Of a DNA stretch of 64,000 nucleotides, positions 44,078 to 54,467 are shown piece after piece. The position numbers and the translations under genes are program-made. Each line of letters starts with the position of its first letter. Position 1 is the first letter of the stretch. Under the pieces are notes generated by a model. The model worked only from the letters and a program-made list of their open reading frames with translations. It searched no databases and was not told the DNA's origin. Source of the stretch: Steinernema hermaphroditum (Eukaryota; Nematoda; Chromadorea; Rhabditida; Steinernematidae); NCBI GenBank assembly GCA_030435675.1, contig CM059621.1, positions 9,610,001 to 9,674,000 on the forward strand. The letters are read 5' to 3'.

Positions 44078-45556
44078 ATGAACGCGAGCGATCCACATGC
44101 GCTCTTCACACCCTCCACGACAGCGTTCCCTCTTCTTAACACGCCAAAACCCATTCCACTCGGACAGAGGGTGACACTAATTGCCTATTGTTACATACTT
44201 CCAGTTATCTGCGTTCTCGGCATAATCGGAAACCTCACGAACGTAATCACACTCGCAAGTCGGCGCTTACGAGCAGTGTCATACATGTAAGTTGTTCTAC
44301 ATAAACACATACAGTACTCAATCGAGCTCTTCAGGTACCTTCGGGCGCTCGCGCTAGCCGACTTACTATGCATGATCTTTGTTCTCATCTTTGTGACTGG
44401 AGAAATTTTACAGTACGCCGGCCACAATCTCAATCAATCCATCATTTACCGCATCTACCAAGCACATCTTATGCTCTCGATGATAAACTGGGCCCTGGCG
44501 ACAGGTGTTTACGTCGTAGTGGCGCTCAGTTTGGAGCGATTCGTCTCCATAGTATTTCCAATGCATTTTCGTACATGGAATTCGCCGAACCGCGCTATGA
44601 AAGCGATCGCAACTGCATACATCGTTCCCGCGATACTGTACATACCGTACGCCATCGGGCGATATTCACTTGGCGAAAAGCAGCTACCCGACGGAAGCAC
44701 GATTTACATGACCGTCGACAGTGAAGCCTCAAAAACGTTCCAGTGGCAGGTGAGAAGCTTCGCATGCAGCAGAATCATGGCAAAAGATTTCTAGGTGTAC
44801 AAATGGACCCGCGAAGGACTCTTGAGATTCGCCCCACTCATTGTGCTCTCCATTCTTAACTTTCGCATCATGCTGGCCTTCCGGAAGCGGCAGGAAATGT
44901 TCGCGCGCCTCACAAATCGGAAGGAGCAGCACGTGTCCTCATCAAAAGACGACACCCTACTCTACATGCTCGGCGGAATCGTGGCTATGTTCTTCATTTG
45001 CAACATTCCGGCTGCCATCAACCTTCTTTTTATCAACGAAACAGTGAAAAAACGGGTCGACTATCAAATATTTCGCGCAGTCGCCAATCTTCTGGAGATC
45101 ACCAACCATGCCGCTCAGTTCTACGTTTTCTGTGCATGTTCCACTGACTATAGAACCACATTCCTGCTCAAGTTCCCTTGCTTCAAAGCAAATTACGCGG
45201 GTCGCGCAAGGTCCTTCATCCGCCGAGGACAACAGAGTTGTAAATCGGCCGTAAGTGGCGGGCTTCCCCACATCGCCAACAACAGTAGCATGGTGGACAA
45301 TGGCTTCCGCCAGCTTACGTACAGCACCGGCGCTTGCGATAGTGGCGCCGCGAGGGAAGATACAGCACCCATAAAAGGTCCGTTTTCGATAGAAAACCTA
45401 GCTATCTACGCGAAAGAAGAAATATCGATGATCGAAAACGACAACGACACTGGCGACATCCACCTGGCCAGTGGAGAAGAGGACTTCGATTCCGATTTTG
45501 AGTTTGGAGTTGTTGCCGAACTAACAGTGGACGCGAATGGAAGCACCCACTTATGA
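44078..45556 (+). CDS. Class A peptide GPCR (FMRFamide/DMSR-like)
   Basis: Three exons with introns of about 45 bases encode roughly 460 residues with all seven helices. Helix 1 has IIGNLTNVITL and helix 2 has LALADLLCM. Helix 3 ends in ERF within LSLERFVSIVFP. The third intracellular loop is KRQEMFARLTNRKE. Helix 6 (MLGGIVAMFFICNIPAAINL) and helix 7 (EITNHAAQFYVFCACS) have N..H..QFYVF in place of NPxxY. This pattern (LSLERF in helix 3 and an NPxxY replacement in helix 7) is typical of FMRFamide and myosuppressin-type receptors of invertebrates. The C-terminal tail is long and acidic. N-glycosylation sites occur near the N-terminus. The ligand is inferred only by family style. Confidence 0.85.
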
Positions 45557-46604
45557 CAGAGGAGCAAAGGAATTCCGCCCTCGAGGACCTGTGATATTGG
45601 TGAAATGCGCACTACATTCCTCTCCCCTCCAATTTATGCATAAGCTCGATAGGTTTCACATAAAAGTATTAATAAACGAATAGATAAGTTCTTTACGAAG
45701 TTGTCCAAAAATGCATCGCAAAAAGGACTGCTCCCCACACTTGGACACACATAGTCAAATAAAAAGAGTGAAAAAAACACGCAAACATTCAAGTCACACA
45801 CTATTAAGAAATCAATACAACGAGCACACGACTAAAAAATCAACATATGTGCGATTTCCCGAACCATCAGACGTTTATTCTTCTGATGGATTTACAAATC
45901 AGCGCTGGCGATTTGTAAGCTCAGTGCATTTACGGAGACCCGGAAGGTTGGAACTCGTTCGGAGTTTGCCAAGCTCCACACCTTCAAAAAGAAAATCGGC
46001 ACAAAATCACGCGAGAGCGATACCGCCCGATGCGAGCTTGTAATAGAATAGCGCGAAAAGCAGAGAGCCTTCACAGATGAACCAAAGTACTACGGAAGAG
46101 CATCGTAGCAAGCATCGGCAGAATCCGAGGAAGCCTCGAGCACTGCGGCTCACTGCGAAAAACTTCGGCGAATATTGGAACTTCGAGGAAAATTCAAATT
46201 CGACGGTCCCACCACGAAGTGGAGTGATACAACCACGAGCCGTCTACAGATGCAGGGTGTCTCTAGATATCGTCTGGAACATTTCCTCCGGGGCCATACT
46301 CACGAAAGTGTGAAGCACGGTGTTGTGGCTGTACCTTTTAGTAGTTACGACTGTGGCTAGCATACAGAGACCAAGGGATCGAGAGGCGTTTTGTTGCGAA
46401 GAAAAAATAACAAAAGAGATTATATCGGACGCTTTTCTTGTCAGGAATAAGGAAAATTAAAACTGCGAAGTGGATGAGACATCACATGAAAGGCATAGTT
46501 TCTAGCTTCTTATACCGTCTTTAACATCATACATGAGTGTGAGGCGTAGCATGTTTTCATGAATACGGCCCTTAGGGAAATCGCGTGCGTTTCAACAAGA
46601 GAAC
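45557..46604. other. Intergenic stretch with one dispersed repeat
   Basis: No exon chain was found. 46080-46280 is a repeat shared with 59965-60185 (see there). AATAAAC near 45672 may serve as a poly(A) signal for the receptor gene. Confidence 0.35.
46080..46280 (+). repeat. Dispersed repeat, copy 1
   Basis: Aligns with 59965-60185 through CATCGxCxGAATCCGAGG, then ATTCAAATxCGAxGGTCCCA and ATGATACAA-like words. The two copies are diverged but colinear. Confidence 0.55.
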
Positions 46605-46881
46605 CACTCACAAGGGAAGTGTTCGAAGTGATAAACGCCGATTTGGCTGAAACTTTGTAGACTGGTAGAGCTATGGTCATGTAGTGCAGTGACGTATGCC
46701 GCACCGGCAGCATCTCATGAAAGGGTCTAGAAGTAGGTTAAAAGATAGGGGTTCGGTGATATAGTGCTGTTTACGCTTTACGATTTATTTGTTGTATCGT
46801 CAACATTACATCGAGCCACACCCCATATTAATCCATTGCTCCGCTCCTTTGCTCTTGCTCGCTGTCGCCATCGTTGCGTTC

Positions 46882-47830
46882 CTATCTTCTTCGTGAACTC
46901 ACCTCGCCATCTGGTCCTCGGCCTTCCGATGGGGCGCGTCGCGACGCCCAAGATGCCCACGGATCCGCTACAAGAAGGAAATGGCACGTTTCTCGAGCGG
47001 TCTTCCAGGCATCTTCCACATCTTTCAGCTTCGTAACTCCTCTCAGCCACTCATTCGTCCTTCTGTCCAGGAGCCTTACACGGAGCATTCTTCGTTCCAT
47101 TCGACGCTGACTGGTTTCCAACTTTCTTCGTGCTGCCTTCGTTAGTGTCCAGGTTTCGCAGCCGTACAGCAACACGCACTGGTTGAAGAGTCTTCTTTCC
47201 CACCGCATTAGGACTGAAGGCGACGTCAGGAACTCCTGGTACTTGCGGGAGACGTTCCGGCCGCTGCGTATCATTCGTCCTACTTCTTTCAGATGGTTTC
47301 TCGCGAGGCGGACTTCTTGGCCGAGGTATACGAAGGCTTCGACTTGTTCCAGAGCGTTTCCGTTCAGGAGAACCGTCGCGTTCTTCGTTCGCCATGAGCT
47401 TCGTCTTCTCTGCGTTGATCTTGAGGCCGCTCCGGAGGGACGCTTCGTTGAGTTCGTCGACCATCTTCTGCAGCTCTTCCTCGGACGTGGCCACCAGAGT
47501 GATATCGTCTGAAAACCGGAGGTTGGACAGCTTCTCACCATTGATGATCAGTCCGTAGTCCGTCCAATCGAGTTCGCGGAAGACTTGCTCGAGCGTTGTC
47601 GTGAAGAGCTTCGGACTGATGACGTCACCCTGCTGGGCCCCTCGTTGGATGCTGATCGGAACGCGGTCTTCTCCTAACTGGATGTGGCTCGCGGCTTCAT
47701 CTTGGATCTTCCGGAGGAGGGCGACGATTTGCCGTGGTACGCCTTGCTGTTCGATTGCCTTCCAGGTCGCGTTGGCTTCTACCGTGTCGAAGGCCTTCTC
47801 GAAAGGACACGTGCAAACGTGCAGGACTGC
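46882..47830 (-). pseudogene. RTE-type reverse transcriptase remnant 2
   Basis: Minus-strand pieces read QQGDVISPKLFTT and DDITLVATSEEELQKMVDEL (catalytic-box region with one Asp pair), then GLKINAEKTKLM, FVYLGQEVRLARNHLK, LYGCETWTLTKAARRKLE and GRPRTRW. This is colinear with RTE-family elements from the palm to the C-terminus. It changes phase several times and lacks the endonuclease. It differs clearly from the 28.6-29.8 kb remnant, so at least two RTE families are present. Confidence 0.82.
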
Positions 47831-48150
47831 CGCGCGCCTTTTTCGGCCGGGTTCGATCCCCGTCTATGGTATAACTTTTTTTCTTAGCTCCACTATCTTC
47901 GCCAATGTCTTTAAACCCATTCAATCGTACGAAAACCGTCTGCTTTTAACCAACAGTAAGCTGCGACCGGGGTACCATTGCGCTATCACCGTGTGTGGTC
48001 GTTGTGCGACTCTCGTAAGTGGCGAATTTTCGTACGATTAAATGGGTTTAAAGATATTGGCGAAGGTAGTGGAGCTAAGAAAAAAGTTGTACTATCGACG
48101 GGGATCGAACCCGGCCGAAAAGAAACGCGGTAGTCCGGCACGTTTACCAC
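47822..48150. repeat. Small foldback with tRNA-like B boxes
   Basis: Arms 47822-47935 and 48035-48150 are reverse complements (CGGCCGGGTTCGATCCCCGT and its complement; CTTTAAACCCATT and complement). The GGTTCGATCCCC word is a Pol III B box, present in both arms and facing the loop. Confidence 0.75.
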
Positions 48151-48599
48151 CTTTTCTTGTAGCGGATCCGTGGGCATCTTGGGCGTCACGACGCGCCCCA
48201 TCGGAAGGCCGAGGACCAGATGGCGAGGTGAGTTCACGAAGAAGATAGGAACGCAACGATGGCGACAGCGAGCAAGAGCAAAGGAGCGGAGCAATGGATT
48301 AATATGGGGTGTGGCTCGATGTAATGTTGACGATACAACAAATAAATCGTAAAGCGTAAACAGCACTATATCACCGAACCCCTATCTTTTAACCTACTTC
48401 TAGACCCTCTCCCATGAGATGCTGCCGGTGGGGCATACGTCACTGCACTACATGACCATAGCTCTACCAGTCTACAACGTTTCAGCCAAATCGGCGTTTA
48501 TCACTTCGAACACTTCCCTTGTCAGTGAAGGCTGCAGGTCGCCCGCTTCTGTGTTTTTCGCGTTCCGTCATGCACGTATTGGATCTTTTGCGTTTCGGA

Positions 48600-49281
48600 A
48601 ATGTACTATTGTATCCCTCACGAAACTCTCCAAAAGCTCCCACCACGAAAAATTGGCGCGCCATTTCCCACCATCGGCAGATTTACAAGGGAAATTGGTC
48701 ATTATCACAGTTTTTGCTCACTTTTCTCGCGAGTTGCAAGACCTCGCTAGAATTACTGAGCGTAACTTTGTTCAGCACCGTTCAGCGCGCCGAATGAGCC
48801 CGGGTTTGTGCCGATCCGAGCAATATCCACAGAGAAATAAGCTTTACATTAGGTTCTCCTTTCAACATACCGGGTTTTGGCCCATTTCTGGCATATGACA
48901 GGGAACTTTCAGGGGAGTTGGCTGGGTGAACGCTCCTTTATTTATGTTGTACGCGATGTTTTGCTGAAAGTTCCCTGTCCTATGCTAGAAATGGGTCGAA
49001 ATCCGGGATGTTGAAAACGCAAGTTGATGTGAAGCTTATTTCTCTGTGGATATTGCTCGGATCGGCACAAACACGGGCTCATTCGGCGCGCTGAACGATG
49101 CTGAACAAAGTTACGCTCAGCAATTCTAGCGAGATCGCGGAACTCGCGAGAAAAGTGAGCAAAAACTGTGATAATGACCAATTTCCCTTGTAAATCTGCC
49201 GATCGTAAGAAATGGCGCGTGAATTTCTCGTTGTGGGAGCCTTGCGATTTTTTTGTAAGAGTTTCGTGAGGGATACAATAT
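48600..49281. mobile_element. Foldback element, copy 2
   Basis: Arms 48600-48914 and 48962-49281 are reverse complements around a 47-base loop. They belong to the family of 18295-19260 (shared GGCGCGCCATTTCCC, CCACAGAGAAATAAGC and GGCCCATTTCTGGCATA). The loop sequence differs between the two copies, and this copy has no MITE in its arm. Confidence 0.85.
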
Positions 49282-49289
49282 GCGTTTGA

Positions 49290-49740
49290 AAAGGAGGCGC
49301 AGAGACCTAGAAAGCAGATGGAGGAGTTGCTGTCCGGGAATCTCGCGTTGTTGGAGAGTACGGGACTTGGCCTGAAGGAATGCCGTGCTGCCATCGACAA
49401 GGGTAAGGAAGCGAACGAACATTGCAAATAAAGTACCATAAGGATCTTTTGGAGTTATCAAGCGATGTTCGTAATTCAGGCTGGATTACGGTTTCTCGGC
49501 TTCTCGGCTTTGTGATTTACTTCTCGATTACGGCCGATCAGAACGGAGCTACGTATTGCGAGAACGCTCTGCAGAATCTTAAGTGTGCGTTGTCCGCACG
49601 TGAGAACAAAGAAAACGAAAATGGATTTTGGGAAGATCAGCCACACTCGTTTTTCGGAGATTGTGAGAAGGTGGCCAGCGCAGATAAGGCCACTGATTCC
49701 CTACACCGCGCTACACATACACATTTACTCTTGAATCAAT
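49290..49740 (+). other. Possible coding remnant, unrecognised
   Basis: Two open pieces read RKQMEELLSGNLALLESTGL and QNGATYCENALQNLKCALSA. They look like ordinary protein rather than chance sequence, but no clean splice joins them and no family is recognised. They may be exons of a lost host gene or of a transposon. Confidence 0.3.
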
Positions 49741-49839
49741 GACATTCGTCATGCAAGATATCTCATCCCCTATATATAATTGGAGAACCGACGGGTCCGT
49801 TGGTCTGTGTGTGTGTGTGTGTTTTTCCGTGCGCACGGC

Positions 49840-49925
49840 GGAAACACCCACACAAAATAAGGACCCCGAGGGGAACCGAACCCGACACCGCCCGCTTACA
49901 AACAGAGAACGTTCGCAATGAGCCA
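49840..49925 (-). repeat. tRNA-like SINE head
   Basis: On the minus strand TGGCTCATTGCG (box A-like) and GGGTTCGGTTCCCC (box B) are spaced as in a tRNA. A short TG run (GTGTGTGTGTGTG) flanks it near 49806. Confidence 0.5.
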
Positions 49926-50109
49926 CACAGACAGTTGAGATGGTGGTGCTCTACTTCCATTATCTCTCTCGTGATGCTAGGCTTTGAGTTTTTTTGCTGT
50001 TTTTGAGTGATTTTTTGCCTATTTTGTAACCAGCGGTGTTTTCGGTTCGAGTTTCCTGAAACTTTACAGTTTTTTTTTCGCCCACTTTAGCCATTTACAT
50101 GAGAGCCAA

Positions 50110-50365
50110 TCTTGCCGCCCGCAGGGCTATTGGTGTCTTGCCGCCCGCAGGGCTATGGTTTCTCGCTGCCCGCAGGGCTACAGTTTTTGGCCCCAACTTC
50201 AACCAATTGCATGAGCACCAATCTTGCCGCCCGCAGAGCTACAGTTTTTTGGCCCCAACTTCAGCCCTATCTATGAGCGCCAATCTTGCCGCCCGCAGGG
50301 CTACAGTTTTTTGGCCCCAACTTCAGCCCTATCCATGATCGCCAAGCCGCCCGCAGGGCTACAGG
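50110..50365 (+). repeat. Tandem repeat with GCCGCCCGCAGGGCTA core
   Basis: Six cores occur at about 50114, 50139, 50166, 50225, 50287 and 50347. The last three are separated by about 60 bases that include TTTTTTGGCCCCAACTTCAG. The spacing of the first three is about 26. The core GCCCGCAGGGC is itself a small hairpin. Confidence 0.8.
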
Positions 50366-50421
50366 CTAATTGGCTTTTAGTACCTGGAGGGCGCGAATTC
50401 GTGCGCAGCCGGGTTTATAAT

Positions 50422-50665
50422 GCTCAAAGGAGAACCGTATATCACCGTAGTAGCTGCTGATCTTTTTTTTTCGGCGCAGAGCGCGACGTCCGAATTGAAG
50501 ACAGCTATCCCATCAATGTGCGCGGGCTTCGAAGCGACAAAGAGGCTGTATCCAGAAGATGCGCGGTGGTGGAGCATAACAGGCGACGTGGAATCCCGTC
50601 TTCGGTGCGGTTGACGGAGCAGACTTCGAAGTTGGGGCGATTCTTCGCCTTGAGTGGACGGACAC
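50422..50665 (+). repeat. Dispersed repeat, frame-preserving copy 2
   Basis: Partner of 14084-14345. It encodes GEPYITVVAADLFFSA and FEATKRLYPEDAR in one open frame. Not recognised. Confidence 0.5.
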
Positions 50666-51417
50666 CGCGCTAATACCGAAAAATCTTTGCGGTATGTGTG
50701 ATTTACTTTTGATTTTCACAGTCTTCTTCAGAAGCTGCAACTTGAGTCACACGGCTCGTTTTACCGTCCGCGGTCGAGTAGTAAATGTCACACGTCAGGA
50801 CACCGATCTTACCAGACCTTCAGTTACTCGTATCTTCAGATTTGCACCGATTATGATCGGTAACAGTGCCCGTTTTGTTCGCGAAATGATCAGCACCACG
50901 CATTCCATTAGTGAAATACAAAACCGTTCGAAAAACGGTCGAAGTTCTGACTTTCTGACACTTCCATGTTAGCTCAAAATCACCTAGCTTACAAGCGAAA
51001 TAACGTTCTCAATCTTACGTGCCTCGTGTCCGTTCGGTGCTCAAAATGTTCAGGAGACAACGGCGCACAAATTCATTGGATGGAATTTGATATAACGCAT
51101 TATTCGAAGAGAAATCGGCAATTTACTGCTGAAATCGTCTTTTTTTGCGAAAAACGGCCTGTCGTAAATGCGAAATAACTTTACGTAGACTGCGTAGTTT
51201 TCGTTCAGTCGGTACGCGAAATCTTCAGCAAACTCTAACGCACAAAGTCATCGGATGGATTTCGTTCTAATGTCCTCAGCGTCGAGAAAAGTTGGAAAAC
51301 AGGTCGAAAAATGGCCGAAAACAGTCGGACTTTTTGAGTTTCCGATATTTTGGTATCAAACGATAGCTCTCGGCGTTATTAGTGATTTGCCGTTGGAATT
51401 AGTGCGAATGGACTGAT
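50666..51417. other. Intergenic stretch with self-similar AT-rich DNA
   Basis: No gene is supported. Words such as CGAAAAACGG, TCGGATGGATTTCG and ATTGGATGGAATTTG recur loosely at about 190-base spacing (50.93, 51.07, 51.25 kb), suggesting an old tandem repeat. Confidence 0.3.
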
Positions 51418-51527
51418 CCACACGGAATTACAGCCCAAAAACTATCAACAAAGCGGCCTGGTCCCGCCACGAAGCGGCGGACGCTTTCGTGAAGCAATTT
51501 CCCTTATGCTGACACGCCGTGGTCAGT
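51418..51527. repeat. Dispersed repeat, copy 2 (CCACACGGAATTACAG)
   Basis: Partner of 18177-18290 with only a few differences. Here no foldback element follows. Confidence 0.75.
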
Positions 51528-51708
51528 AGTGATGTGCTGAACCGGCAATTTTTACCGAAGTCCCGATGCGCCTGTTGGTTTGCACCGTAAAAGAAATTCA
51601 TCAAATGTTACTTGTTTTAATCTATGGCAGTTCTTAATTGTGTGTTTTTACACAGAGCACGGAACGGCGTATTTAGTGGCGCACGTACACCCGGGAAGAT
51701 CACAGCGC

Positions 51709-51846
51709 GCGGCAATGGCAACAACTCCCGCACACAGCCTGCAGGAGGCTGCACGCCTCCTCGGCGGCTGTGTGGTGCTTTTTAATCGGGCGAACTCTTA
51801 TCGTCGCGAGCACGTGACACGGTGCGGGAGTTGTTGCCATTGCCGC
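51709..51846. mobile_element. Short palindromic MITE, 25-base inverted ends
   Basis: GCGGCAATGGCAACAACTCC at the left and its complement at the right (to 51846) match over 25 bases. A second palindrome (CACAGCCTGCAGGAGGCTGC side) lies within. No clear target duplication. It lies 185 bases upstream of TCAIM. Confidence 0.75.
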
Positions 51847-52031
51847 GATAACGAATAGGCCTCGGGAACTTTCGTCACTTTCACCCTGACGGGCTTTGTC
51901 TCTTATCTGTCGTCTTTGTGATCCCGATCGATCGCCATCGATCGCGTCCCGGGCCTTCCCCGCAGAAAAACAATTCGTTTTCGGTGCAAAAGTTGTTTTC
52001 GCTCTTCCGATCTTCGCATTCTCATCTTCGA

Positions 52032-53678
52032 ATGTTCTCCAATTCGCCGCGCCGAGTCCTCTGGAAGACGCCATCGTGCGCCTTTTCACGGCGATTCCTT
52101 TCGGCACAGCAAGCCGCTGTGGCACTTAGGCCGTTTCTCTTTGAGATCCACCCGGACAGGTGAGTTCAGCCAAATTTTCTGCCGTGAGTCGACTCCTTTC
52201 AGGGCGCGGGACTCCTCAACTCGTGAACAGAATGAGAAGTCTCTGCAGATCTTTAATGGATACCTCAGCGAGCTCTTTTCGAATCGTTTCGGCGACCGAC
52301 CGCCCGTCGAGGTGAACTTCTCAATCGTTTCCGGTGGCTCGAAGCGCAACGTGTCCATGCTCCTCTCCGGCTCCGATCCGAACCAAATCGTCAGGTTTGT
52401 TCCAGTGTGATCGGCTTCTAGATTCGCTGTTGCAGGATGGCACTCGAGAAATGCGGATTGAGCACAGAGCACCTTCCCAGGACGAAGCTGTCACATTCAG
52501 CGCCGCCGTCTTTTTCAGGCGCGCCTGATGTTAGCGAAATGTTTCGAAAAATGTACTCCGAAGAAGCCCCACGTGTGTACAGAAGACGCCATGCACCCAG
52601 ATCACGTGACCTCTTTTCGGGTGTGGTTAGAATTAGGTAAGCTTTTCTGAATTTGTCGATCTATAGAATTTTCAGGGAAGAAGCGCTCAAGAATATGAAG
52701 AGTTGGGAGCAGGCGAAGGAGTCGCTAGCAATGGAAATAGACTACTTAAAGCATCGGACGGGCTTGAAGGACGTGAGTTTCGAGAAAGCTAACTCCGGGT
52801 TCAAACATAGTTTTCCAGATTCTGTGGTCCATTAACTGGCACCAGACGCATATGAGACGCTGTCTGGCAGCGCTGAATCGTCTGCTGGACCAGTCTACAC
52901 CGGAGGTCCGCGACACGATGGTCCATGCACTGGACAAGCGCGTACTCCGCTTCGGTCGAGGCTCCTACGTGTGCTGCGACGGCGGCCTCCAGTTCGCCGC
53001 GGACGACGTCCCGGAGAACTGGCAACAGCTTTGCATAGAATCACACGTACGCCGCCTGCAGCTTCGCACTCTGGGTGAATTGCGCAAGCATCTCAGCGAG
53101 CTGTTCGGGGCAAGGATCGTGATCGCTGACGAGGGAAACCTTTTGAGGACGGTCAACCAATTCCGCTCGGTCATCGTCCGAGTGACTTCCAAAGCTGACC
53201 CTCAGAAGCTGCGAGCATTAAGTTCGAATACTGTAATAGAGGTCGTCACTGCATACGACGAGCTCGCCCTCGCGAAGGATGGGTGCCTGAAGATTCCGTG
53301 CAATGTCGATGTGGCCGTGCTTCTTGAATTTCTGAAAGAAAATGCGCAGAAGGCGCTGGAGGTATCATGCAAAGAACGCCGCGAACAGGTACATAATGTG
53401 GGTCCTTGCTCGGGCACCACAGCAGATGATTCTCGTTTCTCTTTTAGATTGAAGTGGAGAGTCTTAAAGATGAATGCTGCAGACAGCTGAAGTTGAAGGA
53501 CGTTTCTTGGGAGACTGGCCTCGCGAAAGACGCTCTCGTGAAGTGCCTCCAAAGGCTGCAGAATGCGAAGGAAGAGGTGCGTCTGAATCTCGCGGGGCTC
53601 CGCATTCGCATCGCGACGAATCCAAACGTGTACGCCACCCAAGAAGGACAGGTCTCTGTCCCAGTCGACTGGATCTGA
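52032..53678 (+). CDS. TCAIM: T-cell activation inhibitor, mitochondrial (TCAIM) homologue
   Basis: Six exons with introns of about 40-50 bases encode roughly 470 residues. The N-terminus (FSRRFLSAQQAAVALRPFLF) starts with a basic mitochondrial presequence and then has EIHPD, the J-domain-like DUF4460 part of TCAIM. Later segments include SLAMEIDYLKHRTGLKD and ILWSINWHQTHMRRCLAALN, which align with human TCAIM around its DIRWQ..WGIAHRC region. Then come the DUF4461 part and an end at VSVPVDWI, where human has LCIPWNW. TCAIM is a mitochondrial protein of poorly known role; the name comes from immune cells and says little about the role here. The start follows the presequence; no acceptor lies near it. 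Confidence 0.85.
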
Positions 53679-53991
53679 TTCCGTGTTAGCATGTCATAGA
53701 AGTTTGTACAGTGTCACTTTGCAATACGTGTATATTACTGCGAGTTGTTCGTTGTTGATTTTTAGAGTTTTAAATGCACAGAGGATAGAAAAGATGTTAC
53801 TGATGCCTTTGGGATGGTGGACGTGGGTACTGTGCAGTGGGTTGCTACCATAAGTGAACCTTTAAATAGGATGAGGGTCTCAGCGCGATTGACTGGGTAC
53901 ATGTCGTCTGCGTGTATAGTGCGTTGGTTTTGAGTGGCCGGTGGGGGTTAAAGTCGGCTCTGGGGGAGTGATTCACGCTGGTCGTATTTTC

Positions 53992-54163
53992 AGTTTCCTT
54001 TGGAAAGAGCGTTGGAGCTCATGGGTTACCCGTCCTTGGACAGTGGAATTTCGAATATCCTTCGCTGCCGCATGGCACTAGCGCCTCGGATGAACCGCTT
54101 CCGACCGCCGATGGACTTTCCCCGCTGCCTCGTGCTGGAGAGGCTTGCCGTCGTCCACACAGG
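53992..54163 (+). other. Orphan exon-like segment
   Basis: 172 bases bounded by TATTTTCAG and CACAG|GTAACT. The open frame reads LERALELMGYPSLDSGISNI and PPMDFPRCLVLERLAVVHT. It does not belong to TCAIM, whose C-terminus is complete upstream, and does not join the RING gene in an obvious way. A second open piece (53764-53937) with TEDRKDVTDAFG lies before it. It could be a lost or small gene. Confidence 0.35.
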
Positions 54164-54467
54164 TAACTAACGGAGATGATCGCTTTTGAAATTCTGGGCT
54201 AATTTCAATGATCTAACCGCGAAATGGAGCGTGGCCGAACTGACTGAGGTTCGCCATGTTTTCCACATGGAGTGCGAAATGCAAACATAATTTGTGACCA
54301 GACGATGTGGGTGGCCTTTTGATATTACGTTCTGACGGCTGCAGCTGTCGCAGCCAGTTTCAGTCTAGGAGTCGCGGGCGGATACAACTCGAATTCGAGA
54401 CACTACGCTTTCTTTCCAGGCTTCTGCTGTCGTTGGAACGGGTCGCATTCATTGACTTTATCAAACC

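Larger units (their letters stand above)
46605..48527. mobile_element. Inverted-repeat element enclosing an RTE fragment
   Basis: Ends CACTCACAAGGGAAGTG and CACTTCCCTTGTCAGTG are inverted. Arms of about 370-380 bases (46605-46985 and 48155-48527) are reverse complements and both carry the 3' tail of an RTE-type retrotransposon (GRPRTRWRGEFTKKIGTQRW on the minus strand for the left arm). Between them lie about 840 more bases of the same retrotransposon and a smaller foldback. The terminal bases match those of the foldback at 13.3 kb. Confidence 0.75.
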
